From positions 1 through 7,063 of the forward strand of contig CAMLNG010000192.1 in NCBI GenBank assembly GCA_946481195.1: DNA of 7,063 nt, written 5' to 3'. The position numbers were made by a program, and so were the translations under genes. Positions 6,425 through 7,063 of the stretch are shown in pieces (positions within the stretch are counted from its first letter, which is position 1; each line of letters starts with the position of its first letter). The notes under the pieces were generated by a model. It saw only the letters and a program-made list of their open reading frames with translations. It was not told the DNA's origin and searched no databases. Origin of the DNA: an uncultured Chromatiaceae bacterium (GTDB lineage Bacteria > Pseudomonadota > Gammaproteobacteria > Enterobacterales > Alteromonadaceae).

Positions 6425-6749
6425 CCGCCGCCGCTTTTAACGCCTCATAACCGCCGGCGTTATGCACATTGGTATAACCGAGTTTTTTCAGCTCAGCTTC
6501 GGCGAGGCCAGAGCGACGGCCGGAGCGGCAATACAGCTGGATCTCGGCGTTCTTATCCTGCGTTACAGCGCTAATTTTTGCGGCGATGTCGGTGTGGACA
6601 ATATTCACAGCCCCCGCAAGATGACCAGCCTGAAATTCTTCAGCGCTGCGCACATCTATCCAGATTTGGTCTGCCGCCAGCGCGAGCGGAGCGGCAACAA
6701 CAGAGAAGCCAAGCAGCGCGGTCGCGCATAATTTTTTCAACAGGTTCAT
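6402..6749 (-). CDS. Periplasmic single-domain rhodanese (PspE-like sulfurtransferase)
   Basis: Small rhodanese-domain protein, 115 aa, of the size of the periplasmic PspE of E. coli. Such enzymes transfer sulfane sulfur, for example from thiosulfate to cyanide or a thiol, through a cysteine persulfide. Residues 1 to about 25 form a Sec signal peptide (K-K, hydrophobic core, A-L-A-A before D27). The domain shows I-D-V-R-S-A-E-E-F (31-39), G-H-L-A-G-A-V-N-I (42-50), the active-site loop C-R-S-G-R-R-S-G with C74, and a C-terminal G-Y-T-N-V-H-N-A-G-G-Y (91-101). All key residues are present. The ATG is supported by GGAGA 6 nt upstream. Its stop codon falls in the loop of the converging terminator. 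It is 18 bp downstream of the partial gene on the same strand and probably shares its transcript. The physiological sulfur donor and acceptor cannot be deduced. Confidence 0.93.
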   Translation of the reverse strand: MNLLKKLCATALLGFSVVAAPLALAADQIWIDVRSAEEFQAGHLAGAVNIVHTDIAAKISAVTQDKNAEIQLYCRSGRRSGLAEAELKKLGYTNVHNAGGYEALKAAAEKSGQPE

Positions 6750-6755
6750 CAGCAG

Positions 6756-6760
6756 TCTCC
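6756..6760 (-). promoter_or_regulatory. Ribosome binding site of the rhodanese gene
   Basis: GGAGA on the minus strand, 6 nt before the ATG at 6749 and within the 18-bp gap to the upstream gene. It supports the chosen start and expression from a shared transcript. Confidence 0.75.
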
Positions 6761-6767
6761 GGTTATA

Positions 6768-7063
6768 TTAGAATTTCGTGCCATAAGTCTGATTGTACAA
6801 GGCTGTTATCTCGGCGTGAAGCGCCGGCGAGAACCATTGTAAATGCGCATCCAGATAAGCCCGTTGCTGGCTGACGGAGCTGATGGCCTGGTCGAGGCTG
6901 GTCAGCAGCAACCGGCCTTGCGGCGTGTCCGAGCAGATGATATGGCCGGGTAAAAGGGCCGGTGATTCCTGCAGGGCAAAACTCTGTACGGCCGGTGGCT
7001 TTGGTAACTGCGCCAGATAATGTTCCACCACGTTGGGGTATTCAATCAGCAGGTCAATGCGGC
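6768..7063 (-). CDS. C-terminal part of a probable periplasmic substrate-binding-like protein (5' end outside window)
   Basis: The frame is open from the right edge to the TAA at 6768-6770, giving about 98 residues. The GTG at 7031 is internal, because the frame reads R-I-D-L-L-I-E-Y-P-N before it. That R-I-D-x-x-I-E-Y-P pattern, followed by an alternation of helices and short strands and a final A-L-Y-N-Q-T-Y-G, resembles the last lobe of small extracellular solute-binding-like proteins (amino-acid ABC transporter periplasmic family, type-2 fold, TIGR02285-like). In those, a comparable segment closes the second lobe. Signal peptide and ligand-site residues lie outside the window, so the call rests on a short motif and general shape. 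It is the upstream partner of the rhodanese gene. Many such orphan binding-like proteins have no ABC permease; whether this one does cannot be seen here. Confidence 0.55.
   Translation of the reverse strand, partial: RIDLLIEYPNVVEHYLAQLPKPPAVQSFALQESPALLPGHIICSDTPQGRLLLTSLDQAISSVSQQRAYLDAHLQWFSPALHAEITALYNQTYGTKF

Noticed and set aside
6462..6874. Plus-strand open frames across the rhodanese gene
   Set aside because: Antisense to a clear rhodanese with signal peptide and active-site loop; the products resemble nothing and lack translation signals.
1..7063. tRNA/rRNA genes, CRISPR arrays, insertion sequences, attachment sites, toxin-antitoxin or phage genes
   Set aside because: No matching structure, direct repeat series, transposase or integrase was seen; almost all of the window is accounted for by six genes and short gaps.

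Overview
The window looks like a chromosomal piece of a GC-moderate to GC-rich Gram-negative bacterium, most likely a gammaproteobacterium of the Alteromonadales type (Rheinheimera, Alishewanella, Pseudoalteromonas or Shewanella-like). This rests on protein style only: a proteobacterial TonB-dependent receptor without a SusD partner, a TonB-receptor-linked flavin-dependent halogenase, and an ExoP-like GH3 enzyme. No taxonomic marker gene is present, so genus-level placement is a guess.

Layout. Positions 1-710 hold the C-terminal part of a TonB-dependent outer-membrane receptor, which enters from the left edge. A 72-bp gap follows with a strong terminator-like hairpin and then an excellent ribosome binding site. 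Positions 783-6369 hold three tightly packed plus-strand genes: a tryptophan-halogenase-family flavoenzyme, a secreted GH30 beta-glycosidase and a lipoprotein GH3 exo-beta-glucosidase/glucanase. The gaps between them are 20 bp and a 1-nt stop/start overlap. A strong intrinsic terminator at 6389-6424 ends this group. On the minus strand, converging on it, are a small periplasmic rhodanese (6402-6749) and, 18 bp upstream of it, the C-terminal end of a protein resembling a periplasmic substrate-binding protein, which leaves the window on the right.

How the genes work together (inference). The plus-strand cluster reads as a beta-glucan utilisation operon. The receptor would import glucan oligosaccharides across the outer membrane. 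GH30 (beta-1,6-glucanase or beta-glucosidase type) would cut branches or backbone. GH3 would release glucose from the non-reducing ends. A laminarin-like or fungal beta-1,3/1,6-glucan is the most natural substrate. The odd member is the halogenase, whose catalytic lysine, glutamate and WxWxIP motif are all present although nothing else here belongs to halometabolite synthesis. Halogenase-family genes beside TonB-dependent receptors recur in Proteobacteria, but their role in glycan uptake is not established. That is the main open question in this window. The minus-strand pair is a separate transcription unit with no evident link to glucan use.
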